Program-made: the position numbers and the translations under genes | Notes under the pieces: generated by a model | Database searches by the model: none | What the model saw: the letters and a program-made list of their open reading frames with translations, nothing else | Told to the model about the DNA's origin: nothing | In this document: positions 1 through 7,352 of the stretch, one piece after another | Layout of the letters: each line of letters begins with the position of its first letter | Position numbering within the stretch: the first letter of the stretch is position 1 | DNA from: an uncultured Oscillospiraceae bacterium | GTDB lineage: Bacteria > Bacillota > Clostridia > Oscillospirales > Oscillospiraceae | Reading direction: 5' to 3' | DNA: 12,280 nt | Assembly: GCA_910587785.1 (NCBI GenBank) | Contig: CAJUOA010000097.1 | Location: 1 to 12,280, forward strand

Positions 1-92
1 ATTTCATGCCCCTATTTTACCACTGCACCTTATTTTCGCAAGATGTCTAATAAAAGGGCACCGTGTGAGAAGCGGACCAGAATAGCACATGC

Positions 93-98
93 TATGAT
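93..98 (+). promoter_or_regulatory. extended -10 promoter element of the araC-type gene
   Basis: TATGAT preceded by TGC (90-92) makes an extended -10 element about 30 bp upstream of the start codon. I see no convincing -35 hexamer at the usual distance, which an extended -10 can tolerate. Supported by position only. Confidence 0.4.
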
Positions 99-125
99 AG
101 TGCCATCAAACACAGGAGGTGCCAT

Positions 126-1070
126 ATGCACGCATGGGAAACAATCGAACGCTCTTTAGACTTTATTGAGGAGCATCTGGAGGAAGAGATCAAGATAGAG
201 GCGCTGGCCGATACAGCCGCCCTATCGCCGTTCTACTTTCAGCGTCTGTTCAAACGCCTGGTACACAAGCCGATTCAGGAGTATATCAAGCTCCGTCGGC
301 TGGCCAGAGCGTCTGACGCATTGCGGGATACTGAGCGAAGGATCCTCGATGTGGCCATAGACTACGGCTTTTCCAGCCACGCCAATTTTACACGGGCCTT
401 CAAAGACGCCTACGCAATTACCCCGGAAGAGTATCGCAGGACGCTCCCTATGCTCAACACGTTTGACCGTCCAGAGGTCTCTGCGAACTATGTGCTGATC
501 GGTGAGGGTGTCCCACTGGTGGTGGGCGATATCGTCCTGGAGATTGAACGGAAGACCCTGACTGCTCCGGAAGCCTATATCGGTTTTGAGACCGCAGTCA
601 GCATTGCCGCGCAGACGCCCGTCGGCGAGAGCACCGGCGTGGACATCCCCGGCCAGCTCTGGCGCCGCTACCATGCCGAGCGGGCCTCCATCGCTTCGGG
701 CGTCCATACCGGCGCGGAACTGGGGATGTCTCATTCCGCGGATCCCAAACTGGGAACCTTCCAGTACTTTGCGGGCGGACTGTTGGAAAGTGATCCGTCC
801 TCATTCACAGACGGTATGATTAAGCGGGAGCTGCCCGTCGGCGAGTATGTCGTCTGCAAAGTGGAGGCAGAAAACTTCGAGGCATTGGTGACCGTTGTAT
901 TGAACCAGGCCAGCCGGTACCTCTTTGGAACATGGCTGCCCCAGCACAATCTCATAACGGCGCCGTTCTCGGCTGAAAAGTATTATCGGGATGCGGAAGG
1001 CGCAGCTTATATGGAATTGTGGGTCATGCCTATACCCATGTCTGCTACAGACAATGCTGCACCTGTGTAA
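126..1070 (+). CDS. AraC-family transcriptional regulator with GyrI-like effector-binding domain
   Basis: A 314-residue DNA-binding regulator. The N-terminal ~105 residues carry the paired AraC helix-turn-helix motifs: first around 24-45, second around 73-95, followed by the conserved ITPEEYR at 98-104. From about residue 130 to 308 the protein looks like the GyrI-like/AraC effector-binding fold, with an aromatic, acidic pocket region such as LPVGEYVVCKVE and a C-terminal YMELWVMPIP strand typical of that domain. In known members (Rob, BltR-like architectures) this domain binds small, often lipophilic molecules. The start is fixed by AGGAGGT at 114-120, five bases before ATG. It converges on the lacI-type gene and shares a terminator with it. 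Its target is unknown; being next to the maltodextrin locus does not prove it regulates it. Confidence 0.88.
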   Translation: MHAWETIERSLDFIEEHLEEEIKIEALADTAALSPFYFQRLFKRLVHKPIQEYIKLRRLARASDALRDTERRILDVAIDYGFSSHANFTRAFKDAYAITPEEYRRTLPMLNTFDRPEVSANYVLIGEGVPLVVGDIVLEIERKTLTAPEAYIGFETAVSIAAQTPVGESTGVDIPGQLWRRYHAERASIASGVHTGAELGMSHSADPKLGTFQYFAGGLLESDPSSFTDGMIKRELPVGEYVVCKVEAENFEALVTVVLNQASRYLFGTWLPQHNLITAPFSAEKYYRDAEGAAYMELWVMPIPMSATDNAAPV

Positions 1071-1089
1071 CCAATTGTCCAAGGGAAAA

Positions 1090-1139
1090 ACAACCGTGCC
1101 TATACGCTCCACTTATTACGAGTGTACAGGCACGGTTGT
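1090..1139. terminator. bidirectional rho-independent terminator between convergent genes
   Basis: Twenty-base arms at 1090-1109 and 1120-1139 pair with only two mismatched positions around a 10-base loop. The left flank has an A-run (1086-1090), giving T-rich RNA for minus-strand transcripts. The right flank (1140-1147) is TA-rich for plus-strand transcripts. It lies between the araC-type stop and the lacI-type stop, so it most likely ends both transcripts. Confidence 0.8.
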
Positions 1140-1145
1140 ATAATT

Positions 1146-2165
1146 TTAGCGTACCCGCGTCGTGCCCCTGAGCAGCAGCCGCGGCAGCGCGGTATAGGTC
1201 TGTACCAGCATAGCCGGGTCCCGGATCTTCTTCAGCAGCAGGTTCCCGGCGTGGACCCCCAGACTGAACAGGTCGATGTCTATGATCGTGGGCTGGGGAG
1301 ACACCATAAGCGAGTATGGATGATCGTCAAAGGCGATCATCGACACCTGCCCTGGGATGTCCAGGCCCCTGGACTGTATGGCCCGCATGGTGCCCACCGC
1401 CATCAGGCTGTTGGTGCAGATGATACCGTCCGGCGGGACCGGCAGTTCCAGAAGGGTCGCCGCTGACTGGAATATCGCCTCCACGTCAGGCGGATTGTAG
1501 GTGATATACTCTTCCTTTGCCTCCAGACCCCGCCGCTCCATGGCTGTTCGGAACCCCCGCAGCCGGTCCATGAAGATGCGGTCCTCCTCCCTGCCGCCCA
1601 TAAATGCCAGGGTACGGCAGCCGGTGGATACCAGATGCTCCACAGCGAGGTTGGCGGAGAGGGTGTTGTTGGCGTCGATCCAGGACAGGATGGTATCAAA
1701 TTGAGGTTCCCCAATACAGATCTGCGGAAAGTCATGCTTCAGCAGCAGCCGTTCCATCCGGGCCGTGACAAAGGCGCTGCTGACAATGATCCCGTCCGCC
1801 ACCCGGCTGAGGATGGCTTCTTCCAGAGCGGCCTCCGGCTTTTTCCCGCACGAGTCCAGGTTCAGCAGGGACAGCCGGTAACCCTTTCGGCTCAGTTCGT
1901 GGCTGACACCGCAGATGATATCAAACATATGCGGGTTTTCATAGGGCAGGCCCTTGTAAAACCGGTCTGCGTACAACACATTCTTACTGGTGCGTCGGGC
2001 CAGGTTGGCCGCCGAGGCGTTAGGGGTATAATGGAGCTGCTCCATCACCTGCAGCACTTTCTTCCGGGTTTCGGGGGACACATGGGCCTTGTTGTTGATC
2101 ACCTTGCTGACCGTGGCGATGGACACGCCCGCTTCCCGGGCGATATCATGGATGGTAGCTGCCAT
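1146..2165 (-). CDS. LacI-family transcriptional repressor, probable regulator of the maltodextrin operon
   Basis: A 339-residue LacI/GalR-type repressor of usual family length. Residues 4-25 form the N-terminal helix-turn-helix (TIHDIAREAGVS followed by ATVSKVINN). Residues about 27-57 form the hinge with SPETRKKV and YTPNASAANLARR. Residues about 63-335 are the periplasmic-binding-protein-like sensor with recognisable strands such as DGIIVSSAF, TLAFMGG and VSMIAFDDHPY. The start is ATG at 2165 with GGAGGCG about five bases upstream (2170-2176). It is divergent from the binding-protein gene, and the intergenic region holds two matching operator cores, one beside each gene, which argues for autoregulation plus operon control. 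The ligand is inferred from context as a maltodextrin or breakdown product; it is not visible in the sequence. Confidence 0.92.
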   Translation of the reverse strand: MAATIHDIAREAGVSIATVSKVINNKAHVSPETRKKVLQVMEQLHYTPNASAANLARRTSKNVLYADRFYKGLPYENPHMFDIICGVSHELSRKGYRLSLLNLDSCGKKPEAALEEAILSRVADGIIVSSAFVTARMERLLLKHDFPQICIGEPQFDTILSWIDANNTLSANLAVEHLVSTGCRTLAFMGGREEDRIFMDRLRGFRTAMERRGLEAKEEYITYNPPDVEAIFQSAATLLELPVPPDGIICTNSLMAVGTMRAIQSRGLDIPGQVSMIAFDDHPYSLMVSPQPTIIDIDLFSLGVHAGNLLLKKIRDPAMLVQTYTALPRLLLRGTTRVR

Positions 2166-2185
2166 AGCACGCCTCCGTTCTTAGT

Positions 2186-2195
2186 AAAACGCTTT
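2186..2195 (-). promoter_or_regulatory. probable LacI-type operator near the lacI start
   Basis: AAAACGCTTT is the reverse complement of the core at 2351-2360. The match extends outwards to about 15 bases (GAAAGCGTTTTAYTA on the minus strand, one difference). The central CG flanked by A/T tracts is the usual LacI/CcpA operator pattern. It sits about 20 bp upstream of the lacI start codon, a position suited to blocking lacI transcription. Confidence 0.55.
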
Positions 2196-2228
2196 CGGCA
2201 TTTGTTGAGATAGACGAAGGGTATTCCA

Positions 2229-2258
2229 TTGACACTTTGATTTATATAATGCTATACT
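2229..2258 (+). promoter_or_regulatory. probable sigma-A promoter of the maltodextrin operon
   Basis: TTGACA at 2229-2234 and TATACT at 2253-2258 are 18 bp apart. TGC just before the -10 makes it an extended -10 promoter. Transcription would start near 2265, giving a leader of about 115 bases before the binding-protein gene. The second operator core (2351-2360) would then act as a downstream roadblock. Confidence 0.6.
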
Positions 2259-2266
2259 CACCTTAG

Positions 2267-2295
2267 ATTTTACAAGAACTTGCCGAAAATTGCAA
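2267..2295 (-). promoter_or_regulatory. possible promoter of the lacI-type gene
   Basis: On the minus strand TTGCAA (2290-2295) and TAAAAT (2267-2272) are separated by 17 bp. This would face the operon promoter head to head, each starting inside the other. An ACTTGC/GCAAGT inverted repeat (2278-2283 and 2292-2297) overlaps its -35. Confidence 0.4.
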
Positions 2296-2350
2296 GTATA
2301 TTGTTTGATCTGTGAAAACTGCCTTCTCCCTATGGGCAGGAGGAAATGAG

Positions 2351-2360
2351 AAAGCGTTTT
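2351..2360 (+). promoter_or_regulatory. probable LacI-type operator upstream of the binding-protein gene
   Basis: AAAGCGTTTT is the mirror copy of the core beside lacI. It lies in the leader, just before the ribosome site AAAGGAG (2366-2372). The surrounding bases also resemble a CcpA catabolite-responsive element, so repression by either the local LacI-type protein or CcpA is possible. Confidence 0.55.
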
Positions 2361-2379
2361 ATTAGAAAGGAGATCTGCA

Positions 2380-3645
2380 ATGAAAAAGGTTACTGCTCTC
2401 TTGCTTGCCTTGGCACTGTGCTTTGCTGTGCTGGCCGGGTGCTCCCAGTCCGATCCCCAGGATTCCGGCGCCCCCTCCTCCAATCCCTCGCAAAGCAACA
2501 ATCCTCCGACCGCGCCTGTCACAATCACCATCTGGCATGACGGGGACGAGGGGATCATGCAGACCATCGCCGACCAGGTCAACGCCCAGCTGGCGGCCGA
2601 CCAGATTACGGTGGTCTTCGAGAAAAAGACCGATATGCCCAACCAGCTCAAGCTGTACGGCAGCGATGCTGTCAACGCCCCGGATATGTACTTCTACGCC
2701 CACGATGTGCTTGGCAGCTTCGTGGCCATGGACATTCTGGCACCCCTGTCCGATGTGGTGGATACCGGCATCCTTGCCGATCACCTGTCCATGACGGTGG
2801 AGGCCGGGCAAATTGGCGGCACGCAGTATCTCCTCCCGGTGTACTTTGAGACGCTGGTATTCCTTTATAACAAGGCCCTGTGGGAGGGGGATATCCCCGA
2901 CACCACCGAGGCGCTGTACGACTACATGGTGGCCCATACCGACACCGCTGCCGGGACCTATGCCGTGGTCAACCAGCACACCAACGCCTACAACGTGTCC
3001 CCCTTCATCAACGGCTTTGGCGGGTATATCATTGACGAGACCGCCAAGCCCGGCCTGAACGATCCGAAGACCATTGAGGCGGCTACCTATAACCAGAAGT
3101 TCGGTGCGCTCCAGGCGGACGGCGATTATAATACCGTCACCACCCTGTTCAATGAGGGCAAGGCTGCGGCCATTATCGGCGGGCCCTGGCTGGTGTCCGG
3201 CATTGAGGCTGCAGGCATCGACTATGGCATCGCCTCCCTGTCCGACATCAAGCTGCCTAACGGCAACGGCCTGGCACCCTTCTCCGGCATCCAGGGTGCT
3301 GGCGTGCTGAAGGTGGCGCTGGCGGAAAAGAAGGACGCCCTGGCCAAGGTGCTCACCGCCATGGCCTCCCCGGAGGTGGGGGTGGATCTGGCCAACAAGT
3401 CCGGCTGCGCCCCTGCCAACAACAAGTCCTATGACGACCCGCAGGTGGCCGCCAAGGAGATGATCACCATCATTCAGAAGACCGCATCCACTGCCCAACC
3501 CATGCCCAACATTCCCGAGATGGGGTCTATGTGGGGCCCGGTGGAGACTATGCTCACCGCGATCAACAAGAACGGCACCGACCCGGCTCAGGCGGCTGTG
3601 GATGCCCAAGCAGCTGCGGAGCAGGCTATCGCGGATATGCAGTAA
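2380..3645 (+). CDS. maltose/maltodextrin ABC transporter solute-binding lipoprotein
   Basis: The 421-residue extracytoplasmic sugar receptor of a CUT1-type importer. Residues 1-20 are a lipoprotein signal peptide, with lipobox LAGC placing the lipidated cysteine at about residue 21. A low-complexity Ser/Pro/Asn linker follows to about residue 45. The mature part begins with the VTITIWHDGDEG strand typical of sugar-binding clusters. FNEGKAAAIIGGPW (about 257-270) and QPMPNIPEMGSMWGP (about 373-387) match the conserved segments of MalE-like proteins. ATG is set by AAAGGAG seven bases upstream. It is the first gene of the operon and is separated from the permease genes by a strong hairpin. The substrate is inferred as maltodextrin from the MalE-like motifs and the GH13 enzyme downstream; cyclodextrins are an alternative. 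Confidence 0.92.
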   Translation: MKKVTALLLALALCFAVLAGCSQSDPQDSGAPSSNPSQSNNPPTAPVTITIWHDGDEGIMQTIADQVNAQLAADQITVVFEKKTDMPNQLKLYGSDAVNAPDMYFYAHDVLGSFVAMDILAPLSDVVDTGILADHLSMTVEAGQIGGTQYLLPVYFETLVFLYNKALWEGDIPDTTEALYDYMVAHTDTAAGTYAVVNQHTNAYNVSPFINGFGGYIIDETAKPGLNDPKTIEAATYNQKFGALQADGDYNTVTTLFNEGKAAAIIGGPWLVSGIEAAGIDYGIASLSDIKLPNGNGLAPFSGIQGAGVLKVALAEKKDALAKVLTAMASPEVGVDLANKSGCAPANNKSYDDPQVAAKEMITIIQKTASTAQPMPNIPEMGSMWGPVETMLTAINKNGTDPAQAAVDAQAAAEQAIADMQ

Positions 3646-3686
3646 ATTCCTTTCCCGGCGCACCACCGCGCTGGGATCACAACCGG

Positions 3687-3709
3687 GGGGCGGCGGTTTC
3701 CGCCGCCCC
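3687..3709 (+). other. intercistronic GC-rich hairpin between receptor and permease genes
   Basis: Ten perfectly paired bases (3687-3696 with 3700-3709) enclose a 3-base loop, all G/C. No T-run follows, so it is unlikely to be a full terminator. Such hairpins after binding-protein genes often protect the upstream mRNA from 3' decay, giving more receptor than permease. That role is inferred here from position. Confidence 0.6.
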
Positions 3710-3723
3710 TGCCCATTTATCAT

Positions 3724-3729
3724 AGGTGG
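3724..3729 (+). promoter_or_regulatory. ribosome binding site fixing the MalF-like start
   Basis: AGGTGG lies five bases before ATG at 3735. An in-frame GTG at 3726 overlaps this site and so cannot be the start it serves. Confidence 0.7.
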
Positions 3730-3734
3730 TGCTT

Positions 3735-4619
3735 ATGAGACAGAAACTGAGATGGAAACCCTGGTTCTACTGTGTCCCTGCTCTGCTGCTGATCTTCATC
3801 GTCATCGTCTTCCCCATCGCCTATACCGGCTACATCTCCCTGACCAATATGAACCTGTACCACTGGACGGACTATGGGTTCATCGGATTTGACAACTATG
3901 CCCGGGCACTGTTCAAGTTCGATTCCGGGTTCCTGGCCGCTCTGGGCACCACCCTGGTCTGGACCGTGCTGAATATGGCCATCCAGATCGGGCTGGGGTT
4001 CTTCATCGCCCTGGGGCTGAACGCGCCCGGGCTGCGGCTGAAGCGGGTCTATAAGACCCTGCTCATGGTACCCTGGGCGGTGCCCGCCTATATCTCCATC
4101 CTGCTGTGGCGGGTGGGGATGTTCAATACCGAGTTCGGCATCCTCAATAAGTTCCTTGCCATGCTGGGCCTGGGCAAGGTGGACTTCCTGGCCAGCAACG
4201 GGATCGCCTTCCTGTCGTGTATGGCGCTGAACCTGTGGATGGCCCTGCCGTTTATGATCTCCACCATCGACGGGGCGCTCCAGAGCGTGGATGGCAGCCT
4301 CTATGAGAGCGCCACCCTGGACGGCGCGGGGTTCTGGGTGCGGACGTGGTCCATCACCGTCCCCGCTATCCGCCCCATCATCGCTCCGGCGGCGGTGATG
4401 ACCACCTTCATCACCTTCAAACAGTTTGACATCATCTACCTGCTCACCCAGCAGCGTGGCTACATGACCGGCGCCACGCTGAATACGGTCATCACCTACG
4501 CACACCAAAACGCCTTCGCATCCAACAACTACGGGCTGTCCAGCGCAGTGAGTATGCTGCTGTTTGTGGTCATCATCCTGTTCTCCATCCTGACCAACCG
4601 CAGCCTTCGGGAGGATTGA
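3735..4619 (+). CDS. maltodextrin ABC transporter permease, MalF-like
   Basis: A 294-residue inner-membrane permease. The first membrane segment is at about 12-35 (FYCVPALLLIFIVIVFPIAYTGY), followed by an extracytoplasmic loop and several further hydrophobic spans. The cytoplasmic EAA loop that contacts the ATPase is at about 191-210 (ESATLDGAGFWVRTWSITVP). The length fits short Gram-positive MalF homologues, which lack the large periplasmic loop of the E. coli protein. The stop is three bases before the MalG-like start, indicating translational coupling. It forms a heterodimeric pore with the next gene's product and receives sugar from the upstream lipoprotein. The ATPase it needs is not in the window. 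Confidence 0.92.
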   Translation: MRQKLRWKPWFYCVPALLLIFIVIVFPIAYTGYISLTNMNLYHWTDYGFIGFDNYARALFKFDSGFLAALGTTLVWTVLNMAIQIGLGFFIALGLNAPGLRLKRVYKTLLMVPWAVPAYISILLWRVGMFNTEFGILNKFLAMLGLGKVDFLASNGIAFLSCMALNLWMALPFMISTIDGALQSVDGSLYESATLDGAGFWVRTWSITVPAIRPIIAPAAVMTTFITFKQFDIIYLLTQQRGYMTGATLNTVITYAHQNAFASNNYGLSSAVSMLLFVVIILFSILTNRSLRED

Positions 4620-4622
4620 GCC

Positions 4623-5465
4623 ATGACGAGAAAAGGAAAGAATACCGCCAGACTGGCACTCTTGAACGCGGCCTTTATCCTGCTGTGCCTGGTGACCCTG
4701 GTGCCGGTACTGTACGCCCTGTCCATCTCCTTCAGCGGCCAGGGTGCGGCGCTGTCCGGAGACCTCTCCTTCCTGCCGAAAGACCCCACCCTGGAAAACT
4801 ACCGGGCCATCCTGTTTGACAAGCCGTTCCTGCTGTGGCTGAAGAACTCCCTGTTCCTCAGCATCGGGACCATCGCGCTGTCCATGCTGTGTGCGGTGCC
4901 TGCCGCCTACGCCGCCTCCCGCTGGCGGTTTGCCGGCCGGCGCGGGATGCTGCGGGTGCTGCTGGTCCTCAACGCCTTCCCCCAGGTGCTGTCCATGTTC
5001 GCCCTGTTCCGGGTGCTGCGGCTGACCAATACCCTCAACACCCACAGCGGGCTGGTGATCATCTACGCCGGGTCCATGTGCGTGTTCGCCATCTGGAACA
5101 TGAAGGGCTACTTTGACACCATACCCAGGGAAATCGAGGAGGCGTCCAGGATCGACGGCGCCAGCGATCTGCAGATGATCGTCCGCATCGTCCTGCCCCT
5201 GGCCCGGCCCGCCATCATCGTCACCTGCGTCATGGTGCTGATTACCGTGTGGAACGAGTATCTGTTCGCCACCACCTTCCTGCTGGATAGCCAGTCCTAC
5301 TCCCTGGCGGGCGGGTTATACCAACTCCAGTCTAATGACTACAGCCGGAACTGGTCGGTGTTTACCGCTGCGTCCATGCTAGCCTCCCTGCCCCTGCTGC
5401 TGGTTTTCTTCAAGATCCAAAAATACATGGTATCCGGCCTCACCGCCGGCGGTGTGAAGGAATGA
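4623..5465 (+). CDS. maltodextrin ABC transporter permease, MalG-like
   Basis: A 280-residue second permease subunit. It opens with a hydrophobic segment at about 12-34, then the MalG-type loop with LPKDPTLENYRAI. The EAA motif is at about 172-191 (EEASRIDGASDLQMIVRIVL), followed by LARPAIIVTCVMVLITVWNEY, a signature of MalG-type CUT1 permeases. The usual MalG ending is also present (KYMVSGLTAGGVKE). GGAGG (4610-4614), inside the end of the upstream gene, serves the ATG eight bases later. It works with the MalF-like subunit. Sure of family; the exact sugar is inferred from the operon. Confidence 0.93.
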   Translation: MTRKGKNTARLALLNAAFILLCLVTLVPVLYALSISFSGQGAALSGDLSFLPKDPTLENYRAILFDKPFLLWLKNSLFLSIGTIALSMLCAVPAAYAASRWRFAGRRGMLRVLLVLNAFPQVLSMFALFRVLRLTNTLNTHSGLVIIYAGSMCVFAIWNMKGYFDTIPREIEEASRIDGASDLQMIVRIVLPLARPAIIVTCVMVLITVWNEYLFATTFLLDSQSYSLAGGLYQLQSNDYSRNWSVFTAASMLASLPLLLVFFKIQKYMVSGLTAGGVKE

Positions 5466-5481
5466 CCGCTTTATTATGGAA

Positions 5482-5485
5482 AGGA
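5482..5485 (+). promoter_or_regulatory. ribosome binding site deciding the GH13 start
   Basis: AGGA lies seven bases before ATG at 5493, but only one base before the alternative in-frame ATG at 5487. The later ATG is therefore preferred. Confidence 0.6.
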
Positions 5486-5492
5486 AATGCTT

Positions 5493-7211
5493 ATGATCAC
5501 ACATCAGGCGGTGACCCATATCCCGCTGTCCCAGTACGCCTTCGCAAACAGCGAGCGGTCCCTCACCATCCGCCTGCGCTGCGCCGCAGGGGAACTGGAG
5601 CACTGCATCCTCTGGTATGGCGACCGGGTCCAGCCGGGCGATCCCATCCGTTTTACTCCTCTGGCGATGGAACGTACCGCCCACGAGCTGGATTTTGACT
5701 ACTATGAGGCCACCTTCGACAGTCCCTACACCCGGGTGTGCTATTACTTCGAGCTTGCCGGCGGGAGCGACCTTCTGTATCTGTACGCAGACATTTTCTC
5801 TACTCAAATCCCATCAGAGCGCAGCGAGTTTTACCAATACCCGTTTATCCGCCGGGAGGAGATCGCCACGGTGCCCGCCTGGCTGAAGCACGCGGTTGTT
5901 TATAATATCTTCCCGGACAGCTTCGCCGCCGGGCGGCGGAGTATCCAGGGCGCCGCCGCCGAGACAGTGTGGGAGAACGGGCTTACCTTAAAATCCCGGC
6001 TGGGCGGCACCATCCGCGGGATTACGGAGAACTTGGACTACATAGCAGAGCTTGGCTTCAACTGCATTTATCTCAACCCTATCTTTACTGCCGGGGAATA
6101 TCACCACTATGACACGCTGGACTACCTCCACATCTCCCCCAGTCTGGGCTCTGACGATGACTTCAGAGCGCTGGTGGGGCAGGCCCACAGCCTGGGGCTG
6201 CGGGTGGTGATTGACGGGGTATTTAACCATTGCAGCTGGTATTTCTTTGCTTTCGACAACGTGGTGCGCAACGGGGAGTCATCCCGCTATAAGGACTGGT
6301 TCTACGACCTGACCTTCCCGGTGGTCCGTCCACCCGAGGGGACCGCACCCGGCTACGCCAGCTTCGCCTACGAGCCCAAGATGCCCAAGCTCAACACCTC
6401 CAATCCGGAGGTGCGGAACTACTTCATGGAGGTCTGTGCCCACTGGATCCGGGAATACCATGTGGATGGCTGGCGGCTGGATGTGGCCAACGAGGTGGAC
6501 CGGGAGTTCTGGCGCACGTTCAAGCACACAGCCCGGGCCATCGACCCAAACATCGTGATGATCGGCGAGATCTGGGAGAATGCCGAGAGCTGGCTGCGGG
6601 GCGATATGTTCGACTCCGCTATGAACTACGACTTCCGGAAACACTGCCGGGATTTCTTTGCCCTGGGAACGATTGACGCCGCCCAGTTCAGCGCCCGGGT
6701 TGCCCAGATGCTTCACCGCTACCCCGCCGGAATCGTACAGGGCCAGCTCAATCTGCTGGACAGCCATGATGTCAGCCGGTTTTTGTCCCTGTGCGGCGGG
6801 GACGTCCGTCGGCTACGGCTGGCGGAGGTGTTCCTGTTCACCTCACCTGGCGCCCCCTGCGTGTTCTATGGGGATGAATTAGGGATAGCCGGTATCACGG
6901 AAACAGATTACCGCAGCGCAATGCCTTGGGGCGATCCGCCTTGCGCCCAGCAGGAGTTTTTCCGCAGCCTCACCTCTCTGCGGCAGGAGAATGAAGCGCT
7001 GGTTTCGGGTGCGTTCCGTTCCCTTTGGATGGAGGGCAGTTTCTATATCTACTGCCGTAAATTTGGAGATATTGCGGTAATTGTGGCGCTGAATGCAGGC
7101 CCCGCCCCTGTCCAACTGCCGCCATCCATCGCACCGAGTCATTCCCCCATTCTCTGCCACGCATATGAACGCGGCAGAGTTGGGCCGTTTGGATATGTGG
7201 TCTGGAAATAA
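5493..7211 (+). CDS. intracellular alpha-glucan hydrolase, neopullulanase/cyclomaltodextrinase type (GH13)
   Basis: A 572-residue GH13 enzyme. Residues 1 to about 125 look like the CBM34-type beta-sandwich found before the catalytic domain in the GH13_20 group. The catalytic barrel starts near WLKHAVVYNIFPDSF. The four GH13 regions are present: VIDGVFNH (Asp about 241), GWRLDVANEV with nucleophile Asp about 330, GEIWE with acid/base Glu about 359, and LLDSHDVSRF with Asp about 426. MPKLNTSNPEVRNYF and LDVANEVDREFWR are typical of neopullulanase, cyclomaltodextrinase and maltogenic amylase. No signal peptide is seen, so it acts in the cytoplasm on imported maltodextrins or cyclodextrins. It is the last gene of the operon, 27 bases after the MalG-like stop. 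The exact specificity within GH13_20 cannot be read from sequence. Confidence 0.9.
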   Translation: MITHQAVTHIPLSQYAFANSERSLTIRLRCAAGELEHCILWYGDRVQPGDPIRFTPLAMERTAHELDFDYYEATFDSPYTRVCYYFELAGGSDLLYLYADIFSTQIPSERSEFYQYPFIRREEIATVPAWLKHAVVYNIFPDSFAAGRRSIQGAAAETVWENGLTLKSRLGGTIRGITENLDYIAELGFNCIYLNPIFTAGEYHHYDTLDYLHISPSLGSDDDFRALVGQAHSLGLRVVIDGVFNHCSWYFFAFDNVVRNGESSRYKDWFYDLTFPVVRPPEGTAPGYASFAYEPKMPKLNTSNPEVRNYFMEVCAHWIREYHVDGWRLDVANEVDREFWRTFKHTARAIDPNIVMIGEIWENAESWLRGDMFDSAMNYDFRKHCRDFFALGTIDAAQFSARVAQMLHRYPAGIVQGQLNLLDSHDVSRFLSLCGGDVRRLRLAEVFLFTSPGAPCVFYGDELGIAGITETDYRSAMPWGDPPCAQQEFFRSLTSLRQENEALVSGAFRSLWMEGSFYIYCRKFGDIAVIVALNAGPAPVQLPPSIAPSHSPILCHAYERGRVGPFGYVVWK

Positions 7212-7352
7212 ATAATCGCTTTTCCCAGCATCACATTACAGTAATGGCCCTGCGTTTTTAATAATTGGGGTATATTCTACAAGGGTAAATTTGAGACGGC
7301 ACATCTGCTGGATCCAAGCCTTGGAGGGGGGCTGCTCAAAAGGAGAAATGCC

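Noticed and set aside
2346..2540. Small plus-strand ORF with AGGAGG just upstream, overlapping the receptor start
   Set aside because: The AGGAGG is too close to its ATG for normal initiation, and the frame becomes nonsense inside the receptor gene.
2362..3723. Long minus-strand open frame (453 residues) opposite the receptor gene
   Set aside because: His/Gly/Val-rich composition typical of the antisense of a GC-rich gene; no ribosome site or domain, while the plus strand encodes a clear lipoprotein.
3720..5045. Long minus-strand open frame (441 residues) opposite the permeases
   Set aside because: Gln/His/Gly/Asp-rich antisense composition with no recognisable fold; the plus strand carries both permeases with EAA motifs.
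7234..7246. CATTAC-A-GTAATG palindrome after the GH13 stop considered as a terminator or operator
   Set aside because: Six-base arms with a one-base loop cannot form a stable RNA hairpin, and there is no second copy to support an operator.
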